Below, piece by piece: positions 48,534 to 55,868 of a stretch of DNA of 64,000 nucleotides; within the stretch, counting starts at the first letter, position 1; the number at the start of each line of letters is the position of its first letter. Below the pieces are notes generated by a model that saw only the letters and a program-made list of their open reading frames with translations, made no database searches and was not told the origin of the DNA. A program made the position numbers and the translations under genes. The DNA is from Gemmatimonadota bacterium (GTDB taxonomy: Bacteria; Latescibacterota; UBA2968; GCA-2709665): the NCBI GenBank assembly GCA_028873695.1, contig JAPPNU010000028.1:62001-126000 (forward strand), given 5' to 3'.

Positions 48534-49046
48534 CTATTCGCCGCCCCCGGCGACCTGCTTCATCTGGGAGTCGCGCAGAAGCGCAACCGTGCCGGTCCTC
48601 GCAATTTCGTTGATTCCGTAATCCCGAAGCATGTTGATCATCGCCGCGATCTTGTCCTCTTTTCCGGTGACTTCAATCGTCATCGAGTTGGTACTGACAT
48701 CCACGACCCCCGCCCTGAATATCTCCGCGATCTGAATGATCTCCGAGCGTGTATCGATGCGGGTCTTTACGTTGATAAGCGCCAGTTCGCGTTCGACGAA
48801 TTCACCCTGCGTGATGTCGATGACCCTGATGACGTCCACCAGTCGATTGAGCTGCTTGACCACCTGCTCCAGCACGCGGTCGTCACCCTTCACGACAATG
48901 GTCATCCGTGAAATGGTCGGATCTTCGGTTTCTCCGACGGAAAGACTGTCGATATTGAACCCTCGGCTGGAAAACAGGCCCGAGATGCGGCAGAGAACGC
49001 CGAAGTGGTTCTCGACCAACGCGGAAATGGTGTGTCTTGTTGGCAT
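48534..49046 (-). CDS. ilvH: Acetolactate synthase regulatory subunit
   Basis: IlvH/IlvN, 170 residues, has an N-terminal ACT domain ([29 protein letters not shown]) and a C-terminal ALS_ss domain. It binds valine and activates the catalytic subunit IlvB. The catalytic subunit and ilvC are not beside it, which is unusual, because ilvB normally precedes ilvH. It is the first structural gene after the leader, starting at an ATG with GGAGG 9 nt upstream. Confidence 0.95.
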   Translation of the reverse strand: MPTRHTISALVENHFGVLCRISGLFSSRGFNIDSLSVGETEDPTISRMTIVVKGDDRVLEQVVKQLNRLVDVIRVIDITQGEFVERELALINVKTRIDTRSEIIQIAEIFRAGVVDVSTNSMTIEVTGKEDKIAAMINMLRDYGINEIARTGTVALLRDSQMKQVAGGGE

Positions 49047-49098
49047 TTTCAGGTCCTCCAGGCCGGGATATGACAGGGCAGTAACCTGGCGATTGCCC

Positions 49099-49210
49099 GA
49101 GAGGCTCGTTCCGGGATCGGCGTTTTCTGATTCTTCGGGGGATTCGACGTGGAAGAGAGCCTCTTGCTTGCGTTCAATTGTCCGGAAGGATGGCGGACAG
49201 TAAGAGGCTC
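49099..49210 (-). promoter_or_regulatory. Candidate attenuator: three competing leader segments
   Basis: In transcript order, segment 1 GAGCCTCTT (49210-49202) can pair perfectly with segment 2 AAGAGGCTC (49165-49157), closing a hairpin that also holds GTCCG/CGGAC. Segment 3 GAGCCTCTC (49107-49099) repeats the segment 1 sequence and can take segment 2 instead (8 bp). Segment 1 overlaps Ser-Leu-Leu codons of the leader peptide and segment 2 begins 8 nt after its stop codon. No U-tract follows, so the downstream effect (Rho, or ribosome access) is open. Confidence 0.55.
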
Positions 49211-49332
49211 GAGGATGCGGGGAGAATGAGAATTCGCGTACGTGCGACGCCGTGCGCCGTGGACGGGCGCGGTACCGGGAAGGGGCGGGCGCCGGAGGGA
49301 ACCGGCGCGTCGGGCGAGGCGTATGGCGTCAT
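49174..49332 (-). CDS. Putative Ile/Leu-rich leader peptide of the ilvH-leu operon
   Basis: This 52-codon ORF lies within the untranslated leader and starts at an ATG with GGAGA 7 nt upstream, about 40 nt from the predicted transcription start. Its C-terminal part reads [16 protein letters not shown], that is nine Ile or Leu codons in residues 34-49 (three Ile and six Leu, using five different codons), then three residues and TGA. This fits a leader peptide whose translation senses charged tRNA-Ile and tRNA-Leu. The first 33 residues are Pro/Ala/Arg-rich and unremarkable. Its expression is inferred; it could also be a chance ORF. Confidence 0.55.
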   Translation of the reverse strand: MTPYASPDAPVPSGARPFPVPRPSTAHGVARTRILILPASSSLLLSAILPDN

Positions 49333-49380
49333 CGTCGCACTCTCCAATTCGGATCCGAAAATCCTGATCTTAAAATACGA

Positions 49381-49409
49381 ATATTACAGGATTTGTAACG
49401 GCGTGTCAA
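49381..49409 (-). promoter_or_regulatory. Sigma70-like promoter of the ilvH-leu operon
   Basis: On the minus strand, a perfect -35 TTGACA (49409-49404) and a -10 TAATAT (49386-49381) are separated by 17 bp. Transcription would start near 49374, giving a leader of about 330 nt before ilvH that contains the Ile/Leu-rich ORF and the competing hairpins. Confidence 0.65.
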
Positions 49410-49536
49410 GGAAAATCAGGCAACCTCATCATTTCGACGTTGCGCTTTCGGTTCGACCCGCGGCGAAGGCGCCTTACACGGCTCTCGGCGTACGGCGCGG
49501 CGGGATCCCGCCGGCAGGTTTTTTCTGACCGGGGGC

Positions 49537-49564
49537 TTGACACGATTCGACTTTTTTTTTTAAT
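49537..49564 (+). promoter_or_regulatory. Sigma70-like promoter of the gld-type ABC operon
   Basis: A perfect -35 TTGACA (49537-49542) is followed by a spacer of 16 bp that includes a long T-run, then a -10 TTTAAT (49559-49564). The ABC ATPase gene starts at 49628, with GGAGGAGG directly upstream. The T-rich spacer could give intrinsic bending or UP-like behaviour. Confidence 0.6.
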
Positions 49565-49627
49565 TTTCCGGTCGAATTCAAGTGCGCCGGATGTTTTCCG
49601 GTACCATGGGCTGGAGGAGGAACGTAC

Positions 49628-50572
49628 ATGATCCGTGTGGAGAACCTAGTCAAGAACTACGGTGACGTCCAGGCCGTTCGGGACATCAGTTTCCAGGTCA
49701 ACGATGGCGAGATTCTGGGATTCCTGGGTGAGAACGGGGCCGGCAAGTCAACGACGTTGAAGGTGATGACGGGGTATCTGTCGGCAACCGCCGGCAACGT
49801 TTTCGTGGACGACATGAACATCGTGGACGATTCACTGGAGATCCGCAGACGCGTGGGATACCTGCCGGAACTGAATCCGCTCTACGGTGAGATGATCGTC
49901 TACGACCTGCTTTCGTTTATTGCAACGATCCGCCGCATGGAAGGCCGGGCGTTCCGGCAGGCGCTGGAGCGCGTCGTCGAGCAATGCGGGCTTGCGGGCG
50001 TTGTTCACAGGGCCGTTCAGGAATGCTCGAAGGGTTACAAGCAGCGAATCGGCCTGGCAACGGCAATGCTGCACGATCCGGATATCCTGGTTCTGGATGA
50101 ACCCGTGACCGGGCTGGATCCAAACCAGATTGTGGAAATCCGCGAGTTGATTCGTTCACTCGGGCGCGAGAAGACGCTGATCATGTCAAGCCATATTCTG
50201 CAGGAGATCGAAGCGACCGTGGACCGCATCATCATCATTCACAACGGGGAAATCGTGGCGGACGGTCTTCGCGAGGAACTGATGTCCAGCTTCAGGGGAC
50301 AGACGCAGTTGACGCTTGAGATCAAAGAGGCGGAGGAGGAGAGCGTGCAGGGGCTGCCGGTACAGTTGCAGGGGGTCTCGCTTTCCGGCGTGGCCGAGAA
50401 CAACGGATCTCAAACCCTCGTTCTGGAGTACGACCGCGACACGGACCCCAGGGAACGTATTTTCCATTATGCCAGGGACCATGGATGGGTGATTCTGGAA
50501 ATGAGCCAGGCTCGAGTTCAGCTGGAGGACGTATTCAGGAATCTCACGGGAGAGGGGGCGTCCAATGCATAA
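49628..50572 (+). CDS. GldA-type ABC transporter ATP-binding protein
   Basis: This 314-residue ABC ATPase has Walker A GENGAGKST (34-42), the C-loop in the degenerate form CSKGYKQRIG, Walker B ILVLDEP and the H-loop SSHIL. The SKGYKQR form instead of LSGGQ is typical of GldA and related gliding/exporter ATPases. A C-terminal extension (about 220-314) is also seen in GldA. It powers the adjacent permease, whose start overlaps this stop by 8 bp. The substrate is unknown. Confidence 0.92.
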   Translation: MIRVENLVKNYGDVQAVRDISFQVNDGEILGFLGENGAGKSTTLKVMTGYLSATAGNVFVDDMNIVDDSLEIRRRVGYLPELNPLYGEMIVYDLLSFIATIRRMEGRAFRQALERVVEQCGLAGVVHRAVQECSKGYKQRIGLATAMLHDPDILVLDEPVTGLDPNQIVEIRELIRSLGREKTLIMSSHILQEIEATVDRIIIIHNGEIVADGLREELMSSFRGQTQLTLEIKEAEEESVQGLPVQLQGVSLSGVAENNGSQTLVLEYDRDTDPRERIFHYARDHGWVILEMSQARVQLEDVFRNLTGEGASNA

Positions 50573-51278
50573 TACGAAGGCGATCTATCTGAAGGAAATC
50601 CGCTCCTACTTCAACAGCCCCATGGCCTATATCTTTCTGGTTATTTTCGCGGTGCTGAGCGGGTACTTCTTCACAAGCACGTTCTTCCTGATCGGACAGT
50701 CCGATATGCGCGCGCTCTTCAACATCGTGCCGCTGGTGTTCCTGTTCTTCGTGCCGGCTATATCCATGGGGCTGATCGCGAAGGAAAAGAACCTGGGGAC
50801 GATGGAAGTCCTGTCAACCATGCCGATCCAGGACATCGAATTCGTCACGGGCAAGTACCTGGCGGCAGTGAGTCTGATCGTCGTGGGGCTGCTTTTTACA
50901 CTCGTGCATTTTATCACGCTCCTGGCCGTCGGCACGCACGTCGACGTCGGCGCTGTGATCACCGGATACGTGGGCCTTGTCCTCGTTGGCGCATTCTACG
51001 CGGCCGTTGGTACGTTTGCAAGCAGTCTGGCGGAAAACCAGGTGATTTCGCTGATCATCGCGATCTCGATAATCATGGTGTTTTTCCTGCTTGACAAGCT
51101 GCTGCTGTTCATACCGGCCGGCCTGGCGACAATTGCACAATACATCAGTGTGGACTTTCATCTGTCGAATATCGCGCGGGGTGTCGTGGATTCCAGGAAT
51201 CTCGTCTATTTCGCCGGGATGATCTGGTTGTTTCTTGCGCTCACCCTTCGGGTCCTGGAGATGAGAAAGTGGAGGTAG
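50565..51278 (+). CDS. GldF-type ABC transporter permease
   Basis: This 237-residue inner-membrane permease has six predicted helices and starts IYLKEIRSYFNSPMAYIFLV, with a conserved SMGLIAKEKNLGTMEVLSTMPI loop (about 65-85), which is the ABC2-type coupling region. It is paired with the ATPase upstream (8-bp overlap) and with the GldG-like protein 3 bp downstream, as in gldA-gldF-gldG loci. Confidence 0.9.
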   Translation: MHNTKAIYLKEIRSYFNSPMAYIFLVIFAVLSGYFFTSTFFLIGQSDMRALFNIVPLVFLFFVPAISMGLIAKEKNLGTMEVLSTMPIQDIEFVTGKYLAAVSLIVVGLLFTLVHFITLLAVGTHVDVGAVITGYVGLVLVGAFYAAVGTFASSLAENQVISLIIAISIIMVFFLLDKLLLFIPAGLATIAQYISVDFHLSNIARGVVDSRNLVYFAGMIWLFLALTLRVLEMRKWR

Positions 51279-51281
51279 TCG

Positions 51282-52784
51282 ATGTTTGCGGTTCACAATA
51301 GGCGTTCGTTCACCATCTATCTGCTCCTGGCGGTCGTCATCGTCGCGGCTCTCAACTTCGTGTCCAGAGACCTGTTCTTTCGTCTGGACCTGACCGCGAA
51401 CGGGATCTATTCGCTCTCGGATTCCAGCAAACGGGTGGTGGCGCAGGTCGAAGATCTGTTGACGATGAAGGTCTACTTTACGGACAACCTGCCGGCTCAA
51501 TACGGCAACAACCGGCGTTACCTGCAGGACATCCTGGAAGAATACGAGGCGTTCGGCGGGGGCCGCGTGCGATTCGAGTTCTTCAGGCCCGAAGACGACC
51601 AGGCGCTGGCGGACGAAGCGCGGAAATACGGGATTCAGCCCGTACAGCTTCAGGTGGTTGAGAACGACAAGCTGGAAGTGAAGCGGGTCTATATGGGGAT
51701 GGTGTTTCTCTACGGGGACGGACGCGAAGTCATCCCGGTGATTGAAAGCACAACCGGCCTCGAATACGAGATCACCACGCAGATCAAGAAGCTGATCGAT
51801 ACGGAGAAACAGGCGTTGGCGTTTGCGATCGTCGGCTCCCAGCCGCCGCGGGTGCGGAACATCTCCGCGGTGCTCCAGCAGTCGTACCTCGTCAGGAACA
51901 TCCGGCTGGCCTCGCCCGTGCCCGACGACGTCGGCCTGCTGATGATCGGCGGGGTGACGGATTCGTTGAGCGAGGAAGAGCTCAGGAACCTGAACGCGTT
52001 CGCGGATCGCGGTGGCAACCTGTTCATCGGCCAGGGACGGGTCACCGGCGATCTGAACGGCCAACGCGGCACGCCGGTGAAGTCGAATCTGTTCGACTTT
52101 CTGGAGTCGATAGGCCTCCAGGTGAAGGAAAACCTGGTGCTGGACCAGCGGTGCAGCGCGATCACGATCAGCCAGCGCCACGGATTTCTTCAAATGAGCT
52201 CGCAGATACAATATCCGTTTTTCCCGGTCGTGCACCGCTTCGGCGAGCATCTGACGGTGGACGGGCTCGAACAGGTGCGCCTGCTCTTCAGCAGCGAGAT
52301 TGCGCTCGCCGATTCGGCCGCGGCCTCCGCGCGGACGACGCCGTTGATGTACACGTCCGACAGGTCCGGCGTCATGACCGGATTCTTCAATCTGCGGCCC
52401 CTGGAGAATCCGTTCTTCAACACGCTGAATCAACCGGGAAAGGTGGTGGGGGCGCTGGCGCAACGGGAAGGCCCGCAGGGGTTGAGCCAGGTCGTGCTGG
52501 TGGGAGATTCCGGTCTGTTCGAAGACGAATCGGGAGGTACTTTTCCGGAGAATTTCATCTTTATTGCGAATGTCGCCGATTTCCTGATGGGGGACAGCGA
52601 TCTGGTCGCGCTCCGCTCCCGGGAGATTACCACCCGCCCTCTGGCGGAACTCGACGACGCCGAGAAGGCACGTTGGAAATGGCTGAACGTATTGCTGCCG
52701 CCGGTTCTGATCGTTGCGTACGGACTGCTGAGGTGGCGACGGGAAGCCGGGCGTGCAAGGATGCTGGAGGAGCAATATGGCTAA
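51282..52784 (+). CDS. GldG-family ABC-type uncharacterised transport protein
   Basis: This 500-residue protein has an N-terminal anchor (residues about 8-25), a large extracytoplasmic region with the GldG pattern (LDLTANGIYSLSDSSKRVVAQVEDLL near 40-65), and a C-terminal hydrophobic segment (about 468-485, LNVLLPPVLIVAYGLLRW). It belongs to the DUF4350/GldG group that accompanies GldA and GldF, probably as an auxiliary subunit. It overlaps the next gene by 8 bp. Confidence 0.88.
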   Translation: MFAVHNRRSFTIYLLLAVVIVAALNFVSRDLFFRLDLTANGIYSLSDSSKRVVAQVEDLLTMKVYFTDNLPAQYGNNRRYLQDILEEYEAFGGGRVRFEFFRPEDDQALADEARKYGIQPVQLQVVENDKLEVKRVYMGMVFLYGDGREVIPVIESTTGLEYEITTQIKKLIDTEKQALAFAIVGSQPPRVRNISAVLQQSYLVRNIRLASPVPDDVGLLMIGGVTDSLSEEELRNLNAFADRGGNLFIGQGRVTGDLNGQRGTPVKSNLFDFLESIGLQVKENLVLDQRCSAITISQRHGFLQMSSQIQYPFFPVVHRFGEHLTVDGLEQVRLLFSSEIALADSAAASARTTPLMYTSDRSGVMTGFFNLRPLENPFFNTLNQPGKVVGALAQREGPQGLSQVVLVGDSGLFEDESGGTFPENFIFIANVADFLMGDSDLVALRSREITTRPLAELDDAEKARWKWLNVLLPPVLIVAYGLLRWRREAGRARMLEEQYG

Positions 52785-53463
52785 ACGGGCAAGACTATGG
52801 CTGATCGTAATACTGGCGCTGGCCGCCGGCGTGGCCTACGTACAGCTTTCCGGGTCGAGACATACGGCTTCCGGCGTGCCGATCTTCGTGGGAAGTCGGG
52901 ACGACGTTCAGCAGGTTGCGATCGAACGCGGGGGAGATCGGGTTGAACTGCGGCTCGACGGCGACGTCTGGCGGATCGTCGGACACGATTCACTGGAGGT
53001 TCGGGTGGCGCCGATCGACAATCTTTTCGACAGGGTGTTGAAGGTCGAGCGTACAACGCTGATGACCCGGAGCGCGGACCGGTGGAGCGTATATTCGGTT
53101 GACGATTCAACCGGAATCCGGTTGTCCGTGAGGAATGCCGCGGGCGAGGAACTTGCCGCATTCGTGTTCGGCCAGTCCAGGCAGGACTGGAGCAAGAATT
53201 ATGTACGGATCGGATCCGGCAAGGCGGTATTTCTGACCGACAATAATATCACCTACTATCTGAATGCGACGCCCGACTTCTGGGGCGGGAAGCCGGAGCC
53301 GGCTGCGGCGGATACGACGGGTCCGGATATCGACGTGGGGGCGGATGTCCCTTCCGATGCGCCGCCGGCGTCTCCGGTTCTGATCGACGCGAAGCGCGAT
53401 ACGTCGGGTCCGCTGAAGCTGGAGCTGGATGTCGAGGCGGATACGGCAAAGGCGCAGGAGTAA
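52777..53463 (+). CDS. DUF4340-type membrane-anchored protein
   Basis: This 228-residue protein has one N-terminal helix (residues about 6-22, LWLIVILALAAGVAYVQLS) and a beta-rich extracytoplasmic domain with the pattern VQQVAIERGGDRVELRLDGD and DRWSVYSVDDSTGIRL typical of DUF4340. It usually follows GldG-like genes. At 228 residues it is shorter than many relatives and ends in an acidic, Asp/Pro/Ala-rich tail. ATG 52777 has GGAGGAG upstream and overlaps gldG by 8 bp. Confidence 0.85.
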   Translation: MAKRARLWLIVILALAAGVAYVQLSGSRHTASGVPIFVGSRDDVQQVAIERGGDRVELRLDGDVWRIVGHDSLEVRVAPIDNLFDRVLKVERTTLMTRSADRWSVYSVDDSTGIRLSVRNAAGEELAAFVFGQSRQDWSKNYVRIGSGKAVFLTDNNITYYLNATPDFWGGKPEPAAADTTGPDIDVGADVPSDAPPASPVLIDAKRDTSGPLKLELDVEADTAKAQE

Positions 53464-53526
53464 GCAGACGAAACCTGGATTCGCCCGTATTGCTGGTGCG
53501 GCAGCCGGGCGGAATTTAAATATCGG

Positions 53527-53559
53527 AATGGCGCGGGAATACAATTTCCGCGCCATTTT
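53527..53559 (+). terminator. Intrinsic terminator of the gld operon
   Basis: The arms ATGGCGCGGGAA and TTTCCGCGCCAT pair almost perfectly around a short loop, followed by TTTT at 53556-53559. It ends the gldA-DUF4340 operon about 60 bp after the last stop codon. This is one of the clearest terminators of the window. Confidence 0.85.
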
Positions 53560-53687
53560 CACGTCCAGAATCCGGTTGCATTGACCCTCGTTGATATTAT
53601 CTTGCGGTCGGCAGGCGTACGAAGGCGCAATCCGATCGCAGTTGCCGCCATACATAGAAATCTGCCGGATGTTTTCGGAGGACGGTT

Positions 53688-54551
53688 GTGCAGATTGCCT
53701 GGAGCGGCCTGTCTCAGTGCTATGAGTTCGATACCGGCGAAATCATGGGCGGCATTCAACCCTTTACGAATTATCACGGCATCTGCGGGTTGATGCACAG
53801 GGACTACATGGCCGGCGCGGTCCGGCACAACAAGGCGTTCTTGAATGCCGAATACTATCTCAGGCCGGGTTCGGGGATGGTGATGTACCCGCGGCGCCTC
53901 TCCCTGTCGAGGGAAGTGGCGCATGACCTGACGCTGGACGGAGTGGCGATCCGATTCCCGGCGGAGCCGGATTTCGGGCTGGAGATGGATCTTCACTATC
54001 GGCCGCTCGGCGATGCGGTGGACCTGAAGACGACGATACGGCCGTCGGTGGATATCCGGCGCTTCGAGGTGTTCTTCGCCTCGTACATTGCCGGGGTTTT
54101 CGACGAGACCTGGGTGCCGATTGCGAATGTTGAGGGCGCCCGGGCCTGGACGAGGCTCGACAACCGGGAGGTGATCAACCGGACGTTCGGCGTTGCCGGA
54201 AACGACCTGTCGAGGGCGATGATTCAGGACGGGCGCTACGGTGAGCGGGATCGGGGCCTGCACCGGGATCTGGAAGAAAGGGACTTCAGCCTGCCCATCC
54301 TGGCCGCCAGGGACTCGTCCAGCGGTTTCACTCTGGTTTTCCTCTGCGACCCCGTCCACACGACGTACCTGACCGGACAGTATCACGGATGGGATACCGC
54401 GCACGACTGGTGCTACGGCGGGGACCTCACGGCCGGCAAGGAGATGGTGACGCGAACGAGAATGGTATATCGCTGTTTTCCGGATGCACGGGCACTTGGC
54501 ACGGGCATCGATGAGTTATGGGCGGCCTTTGCCGACCCCGTATTCCAATAA
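53688..54551 (+). CDS. Hypothetical protein, first gene of a three-gene set
   Basis: This 287-residue soluble protein is not recognised. It is rich in aromatic residues and in alternating beta-strand patterns (for example FGLEMDLHYRPLGDAVDLKTT), suggesting a beta-sandwich of the kind found in carbohydrate-active enzymes. There is no signal peptide and no obvious catalytic motif. It starts at GTG 53688 with GGAGGA upstream and is followed after 18 bp by the DegT aminotransferase. The context suggests a sugar- or amine-related role. Confidence 0.65.
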   Translation: MQIAWSGLSQCYEFDTGEIMGGIQPFTNYHGICGLMHRDYMAGAVRHNKAFLNAEYYLRPGSGMVMYPRRLSLSREVAHDLTLDGVAIRFPAEPDFGLEMDLHYRPLGDAVDLKTTIRPSVDIRRFEVFFASYIAGVFDETWVPIANVEGARAWTRLDNREVINRTFGVAGNDLSRAMIQDGRYGERDRGLHRDLEERDFSLPILAARDSSSGFTLVFLCDPVHTTYLTGQYHGWDTAHDWCYGGDLTAGKEMVTRTRMVYRCFPDARALGTGIDELWAAFADPVFQ

Positions 54552-54569
54552 CCTCAGGAGGCAACAGAC

Positions 54570-55808
54570 ATGCTCGCGATAGACGGCGGTGAGAAGGTCC
54601 GTAAAGCGCCCATGCCCGCGCGGCGTCTCTTCGGAGAGGAGGAGAAGCAGGCCGTGATGGCGCTCTTCGACGAGAGTATCCGGACCGGAAACGCGTTCGG
54701 GTACGATGGACCCGAGGAACGCGCGTACGAACGGGATTTTGCGGATTTCATGGGCGGTGGGTACGCCGACCTTGTGAACTCGGGCACGACGTCTCTCTAT
54801 TCCGCGCTCGGCGCCCTCGAACTGGACGTCCCGGGCGAGGTGGTGGTGCCGCCGATCACGGATCCCGGAGGGGTGATGCCCGTGGCGCTCCTGAACCTGG
54901 TTCCGGTCGTGGCGGACGCGGACCCCGGCACATTCAACGCCGGAGCGGAACAGATCGAAGCCGTGCTGACCGAACACTCGCGTGCGATTATCGTTGCGCA
55001 TATCGCCGGAGAACCGGCGGACATGGACCCGATTCTGGAGCTTGCCGAGGCGCGCGGTTTGCCGGTAATCGAAGATTGCGCGCAGGCGCACGGCGCCAGG
55101 TACAGGGGGCGGCTCGTGGGCAGTATGGGCGCGATGGGAACATTCTCGACGATGAGCGGCAAGCATCATGCCACGGGCTCCCAGGGCGGCGTGGTCTTTG
55201 CGAAAGACCACGATCTCTACTGGAGGGTGAAGCGATTCTCCGATCGGGGCAAGCCATTCAATCTGGAAGGGACCGGACTCTCCAATACGAGGGCGAGTCT
55301 GAATATGAACGGGAGCGATCTGGCCGCGGCGATCGGAAGGGTCCAGCTGCGCCGGCTTGGGGAGATTGCGGATAACCGTCGAAGGGCGGGAGACGCGATC
55401 CGTGACGGTATCGACCATTTGAGGGCCGTATCCATGGGCAGGCAGGTACCGGGTACTGAATGCGTATACTGGTTCCTACGCTTTCACCTGGATACGGCGA
55501 AACTGAAAGCGGACAAGGCAGGCTTCGTCAAAGCGCTGGCGGCCGAGGGCCTCTCGGCGTCCGTATCCTACCGGCATATCCCGTCCGAGTCGGCGTGGTT
55601 CAGGGAACGCAGGGTTTTCGGCAACAGCGACTATCCCTGGGGGCTCCCCGACTATCGGGGCGACCGCAACGCCACTTTCCCCTGTCCCAACGCGGTCGAG
55701 GCCGCCGAGAGCCACTTTACGATGCCAATTCACGAGAACTACGGCGAGCAGGAGGTGTCCGACATCATTGCCGCTCTTGAAAAGGTCGAGACGGCCTATC
55801 TGAAATAG
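54570..55808 (+). CDS. DegT/DnrJ/EryC1/StrS-family aminotransferase
   Basis: This 412-residue PLP enzyme of the sugar-aminotransferase group has VNSGTTSLYSALGALEL (69-85) for the phosphate site, D169 in PVIEDCAQAHGARY to contact PLP, and K198 in STMSGKHHATGSQGG as the likely Schiff-base lysine. Family members make amino sugars for antibiotics or cell-surface glycans. It lies between the unknown protein and the transglutaminase-like gene in a plus-strand set. Confidence 0.9.
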   Translation: MLAIDGGEKVRKAPMPARRLFGEEEKQAVMALFDESIRTGNAFGYDGPEERAYERDFADFMGGGYADLVNSGTTSLYSALGALELDVPGEVVVPPITDPGGVMPVALLNLVPVVADADPGTFNAGAEQIEAVLTEHSRAIIVAHIAGEPADMDPILELAEARGLPVIEDCAQAHGARYRGRLVGSMGAMGTFSTMSGKHHATGSQGGVVFAKDHDLYWRVKRFSDRGKPFNLEGTGLSNTRASLNMNGSDLAAAIGRVQLRRLGEIADNRRRAGDAIRDGIDHLRAVSMGRQVPGTECVYWFLRFHLDTAKLKADKAGFVKALAAEGLSASVSYRHIPSESAWFRERRVFGNSDYPWGLPDYRGDRNATFPCPNAVEAAESHFTMPIHENYGEQEVSDIIAALEKVETAYLK

Positions 55809-55868
55809 GAGACTATCGCATGCGGCGCTGATGGGGCGGCCCGTGCGGGAATCGATCTGGACCGGAAA

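Noticed and set aside
49047..49627. T-box riboswitch before ilvH
   Set aside because: No T-box consensus (TGGNACCGCG-like) sequence is visible; the leader-peptide arrangement fits better.
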